Source: Siphonodentalium dalli (taxonomy: Eukaryota; Mollusca; Scaphopoda; Gadilida; Siphonodentaliidae). Taken from it: a stretch of 64,000 bases of DNA. Made by a program: the position numbers and the translations under genes. Within the stretch, counting starts at the first letter, position 1; each line of letters opens with the position of its first letter. Positions 58,593 through 64,000 of this stretch are shown here, one piece after another. The stretch covers positions 21,008,134 through 21,072,133 of the forward strand of contig CP136065.1 of assembly GCA_032622095.1 (NCBI GenBank), read 5' to 3'. Below the pieces are notes generated by a model. It was given only the letters and a program-made list of their open reading frames with translations, did not search any database and was not told the DNA's origin.

Positions 58593-58639
58593 ACGACAAC
58601 TTTATGCAATTATGATGACTGTGATCGTAATTGACACAT

Positions 58640-61600
58640 ATGATGATGATAATGATGACGATGTCGACATGATGGTTAATATAATTATGATATTGACCAT
58701 GCTGCTACACGACGACGATAATGATGTTGATAATAATGACGATGTCGACATCGATGGCTATAATAATGATATTGATGATGATGATGACGATGTCGACATC
58801 GATGGCTATAATAATGATATTGACCATGCTGCTACACGACGACGATAATGATGTTGATGATGATGACGATGTCGACATCGATGGCTATAATAATGATATT
58901 GACCATGCTGCTACACGACGACGATAATGATGTTGATGATGATGACGATGTCGACATCGATGGCTATAATAATGATGTTGATGATGATGATGACGATGTC
59001 GACATCGATGGCTATAATAATGATATTGACCATGCTGCTACACGACGACGATAATGATGTTGATAATAATGACGATGTCGACATCGATGGCTATAATAAT
59101 GATGTTGATGATGATGATGACGATGTCGACATCGATGGCTATAATAATGATATTGACCATGCTGCTACACGACGACGATAATGATGTTGATGATGATGAC
59201 GATGTCGACATCGATGGCTATAATTATGATATTGACCATGTTGCTACACGACGACGATAATGATGTTGATGATGATGACGATGTCGACATCGATGGCTAT
59301 AATAATGATATTGACCATGCTGCTACACGACGACGATAATAATGTTGATGATGATGACGATGTCGACATCGATGGCTATAATAATGATGTTGACCATGCT
59401 GCTATACGACGACGATAATGATGTTGATGTTGATGATGATGACGATGTTGACATCGATGGCTATAATAATGATATTGACCATGCTGCTACACGACGACGA
59501 TAATGATGTTGATGATGATGACGATGTCGACATCGATGGCTATAATCATAATATTGACCACGCTGCTACACGACGACGATAATGATGTTGATGATGATGA
59601 CGATGTCGACATCGATGGCTATAATAATGATATTGACCATGCTGCTACACGACGACGATAATGATGTTGATGTTGATGATGATGACGATGTCGACATCGA
59701 TGGCTATAATAATGATATTGACCATGCTGCTACACGACGACGATAATGATGATGATGATGATGACGATGTCGACATCGATGGCTATAATAATGATATTGA
59801 CCATGCAGCTACACGACGACGATAATGATGTTGATGATGATGACGATGTCGACATCGATGGCTATAATAATGATATTGACAATGCTGCTACACGACGACG
59901 ATAATGATGATGATGATGATGACGATGTCGACATCGATGGCTATAATAATGATATTGACCATGCTGCTACACGACGACGATAATGATGTTGATGATGATG
60001 ACGATGTCGACATCGATGGCTATAATAATGATATTTACAATTCTGCTACACGACGACGATAATGATGATGATGATGATGATGATGATGATGTCGACATCG
60101 ATGGCTATAATAATGATATTGACCACGCTGCTACACGACGACGATAATGATGTTGATGATGATGACGATGATGATGACGATGTTGATGATGATGACGATG
60201 TCGACATCGATGGCTATAATTATGATATTGACCACGCTGCTACACGACGACGATAATGATGTTGATGATGATGACGATGTCGACATCGACGGCTATAATA
60301 ATGATATTGACCATGCTGCTACACGACGACGATAATGATGTTGATGATGATAATGATGACGATGTCGACATCGATGGCTATAATAATTATATTGACCATG
60401 CTGCTACATGACGACGATAATGATGTTGATGATGATGACGATGTCGACATCGATGGCTATAATAATGATATTGACCATGCTGCTACACGGCGACGATAAT
60501 GATCTTGATGATAATAACGATGTCGACATCGATGGCTATAATAATGATATTGACCATGCTGCTACACGACGACGATAATGATGTTGATGATGATGACGAT
60601 GTCGACATCGATGGCTATAATAATGATATTGACCATGCTGCTACACGGCGACGATAATGATGTTGATGATGATGTTGATGATGATGACGATATCGACATC
60701 GATGGCTATAATAATGATATTGACCATGCTGCTACACGAAGACGATAATGATGTTGATGATGATGACGATGTCGACATCGATGGCTACAATAATGATATT
60801 AACCATGCTGCTACACGACGACGATAATGATGTTGATGATGATGACGATGTCGACATCGATGGCTATAATAATGATATTGACCATGCTGCTACACGGCGA
60901 CGATAATGATGTTGATGATGATGTTGATGATGATGACGATATCGACATCGATGGCTATAATAATGATATTGACCATGCTGCTACACGACGACGATAATGA
61001 TGTTGATGATGATGACGATATCGACATCGATGGCTATAATAATGATATTGACCATGCTGCTACACGACGACGATAATGATGTTGATGATGATGACGATGT
61101 CGACATCGATGGCTATAATAATGATATTGACCATGATGCTACACGACGACGATAATGATGTTGATGATGATGACGATGTCGACATCGATGGCTATAATAA
61201 TGATATTGATGATGATGATGACGATGTCGACATCGATGGCTATAATAATGATATTGACCATGCTGCTACACGACGACGATAATGATGTTGATGATGATGA
61301 CGATGTCGACATCGATGGCTATAATAATGATATTGACCATGCTGCTACACGACGACGATAATGATGTTGATGATGATGACGATGTCGACATCGATGGCTA
61401 TAATAATGATGTAGATGATGATGATGACGATGTCGACATCGATGGCTATAATAATGATATTGACCATGCTGCTACACGACGACGATAATGATGTTGATAA
61501 TAATGACGATGTCGACATCGATGGCTATAATAATGATGTTGATGATGATGATGACGATGTCGACATCGATGGCTATAATAATGATATTGACCATGCTGCT

Positions 61601-64000
61601 ACACGACGACGATAATGATGTTGATGATGATGACGATGTCGACATCGATGGCTATAATTATGATATTGACCATGTTGCTACACGACGACGATAATGATGT
61701 TGATGATGATGACGATGTCGACATCGATGGCTATAATAATGATATTGACCATGCTGCTACACGACGACGATAATAATGTTGATGATGATGACGATGTCGA
61801 CATCGATGGCTATAATAATGATGTTGACCATGCTGCTATACGACGACGATAATGATGTTGATGTTGATGATGATGACGATGTTGACATCGATGGCTATAA
61901 TAATGATATTGACCATGCTGCTACACGACGACGATAATGATGTTGATGATGATGACGATGTCGACATCGATGGCTATAATCATAATATTGACCACGCTGC
62001 TACACGACGACGATAATGATGTTGATGATGATGACGATGTCGACATCGATGGCTATAATAATGATATTGACCATGCTGCTACACGACGACGATAATGATG
62101 TTGATGTTGATGATGATGACGATGTCGACATCGATGGCTATAATAATGATATTGACCATGCTGCTACACGACGACGATAATGATGATGATGATGATGACG
62201 ATGTCGACATCGATGGCTATAATAATGATATTGACCATGCAGCTACACGACGACGATAATGATGTTGATGATGATGACGATGTCGACATCGATGGCTATA
62301 ATAATGATATTGACAATGCTGCTACACGACGACGATAATGATGATGATGATGATGACGATGTCGACATCGATGGCTATAATAATGATATTGACCATGCTG
62401 CTACACGACGACGATAATGATGTTGATGATGATGACGATGTCGACATCGATGGCTATAATAATGATATTTACAATTCTGCTACACGACGACGATAATGAT
62501 GATGATGATGATGATGATGATGTCGACATCGATGGCTATAATAATGATATTGACCACGCTGCTACACGACGACGATAATGATGTTGATGATGATGACGAT
62601 GATGATGACGATGTTGATGATGATGACGATGTCGACATCGATGGCTATAATTATGATATTGACCACGCTGCTACACGACGACGATAATGATGTTGATGAT
62701 GATGACGATGTCGACATCGACGGCTATAATAATGATATTGACCATGCTGCTACACGACGACGATAATGATGTTGATGATGATAATGATGACGATGTCGAC
62801 ATCGATGGCTATAATAATTATATTGACCATGCTGCTACATGACGACGATAATGATGTTGATGATGATGACGATGTCGACATCGATGGCTATAATAATGAT
62901 ATTGACCATGCTGCTACACGGCGACGATAATGATCTTGATGATAATAACGATGTCGACATCGATGGCTATAATAATGATATTGACCATGCTGCTACACGA
63001 CGACGATAATGATGTTGATGATGATGACGATGTCGACATCGATGGCTATAATAATGATATTGACCATGCTGCTACACGGCGACGATAATGATGTTGATGA
63101 TGATGTTGATGATGATGACGATATCGACATCGATGGCTATAATAATGATATTGACCATGCTGCTACACGAAGACGATAATGATGTTGATGATGATGACGA
63201 TGTCGACATCGATGGCTACAATAATGATATTAACCATGCTGCTACACGACGACGATAATGATGTTGATGATGATGACGATGTCGACATCGATGGCTATAA
63301 TAATGATATTGACCATGCTGCTACACGGCGACGATAATGATGTTGATGATGATGTTGATGATGATGACGATATCGACATCGATGGCTATAATAATGATAT
63401 TGACCATGCTGCTACACGACGACGATAATGATGTTGATGATGATGACGATATCGACATCGATGGCTATAATAATGATATTGACCATGCTGCTACACGACG
63501 ACGATAATGATGTTGATGATGATGACGATGTCGACATCGATGGCTATAATAATGATATTGACCATGATGCTACACGACGACGATAATGATGTTGATGATG
63601 ATGACGATGTCGACATCGATGGCTATAAGAATGATATTGACCATGCTGCTACACGATGACGATAATGATGTTGATGATGATGACGATGTCGACATCGAAG
63701 GCTATAATAATGATATTGACCACGCTGCTACACGACGACGATAATGATGTTGATGATGATGACGATGTCGACATCGATGGCTATAATAATGATATTGACC
63801 ACGCTGCTACACGACGACGATAATGATGTTGATGATGATGACGATGTCGACATCGATGGCTATAATAATGATATTGACCATGCTGCTACACGACGACGAT
63901 AATGATGTTGATGATGATGACGATATCGACATCGATGGCTATAATAATGATATTGACCATGCTGCTACACGACGACGATAATGATGTTGATGACGATGAC
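58640..64000 (+). repeat. 79-bp satellite array, runs off window
   Basis: Consensus CGATGTCGACATCGATGGCT, then ATAATAATGATATTGACCAT, GCTGCTACACGACGACGATA and ATGATGTTGATGATGATGA. About 68 units. Each unit has the palindrome GATGTCGACATC. The frame shifts by one base per unit and meets a TAA in each, giving many false 60-85 codon frames. A block of about 2434 bp is repeated (for example 59054-59260 equals 61488-61694, and 60062 matches 62496). Confidence 0.95.

Noticed and set aside
58531-62766. Many 60-105 codon frames rich in Asp and Met
   Set aside because: They follow the 79-bp satellite, shift frame each unit and stop at the same TAA.

Overview
This is a stretch of an animal nuclear genome: AT-rich, gene-poor, with introns that follow the GT-AG rule, and very rich in satellites and short inverted-repeat transposons. 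Several features fit a mollusc or another lophotrochozoan: a tRNA-derived SINE, non-LTR retrotransposon tails ending in CGACGTTAAACC plus (CAAT)n, and dense TTAA-flanked MITEs. That assignment is inference. Nothing bacterial is present: no operons, rRNA, CRISPR or plasmid features.

One gene can be supported. It lies on the + strand and encodes a secreted, furin-activated zinc metalloprotease of the ADAM/ADAMTS (M12B) type. I rebuilt ten candidate exons from 23584 to 55065 using splice sites and reading phase; the phases agree at all nine junctions and give 455 codons plus a stop. The core exons (42760-54502) are very secure: a prodomain, two basic furin-type sites, the start of the catalytic domain, a zinc site of the HExxHxxGxxHD form whose two halves lie on different exons, and a Met-turn. 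The first two exons (signal peptide) and the last exon are less certain. If the model is right, the protein stops just after the catalytic domain and has no disintegrin, thrombospondin or transmembrane part.

The most unusual thing here is that three separate exons of this gene (ending at 44745, 47624 and 48387) have their 5' splice junction tandemly duplicated, with periods of 148, 42 and 51 bp. The last two are in frame, so use of the downstream donors would insert 14 or 28, or 17, residues into the catalytic domain. The intron that splits the zinc site carries about 2.8 kb of two different 37-bp satellites, and the first of these has a GTAAGTAT donor-like sequence in nearly every repeat.

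Layout: 1-23000 is intergenic, with MITEs, a SINE, minisatellites, and a 3-kb THAP/SAP-containing transposon (13188-16202) inserted in an 88-bp satellite that itself interrupts a minisatellite. 23000-55100 is the protease gene, with large introns full of MITEs, retrotransposon remnants (31750-32470, 33877-35612) and minisatellites. 55100-58600 holds palindromic GAACC repeats, ATC repeats and a MITE. 58640 to the window end is a 79-bp satellite with a 2434-bp large-scale duplication; it runs off the window.
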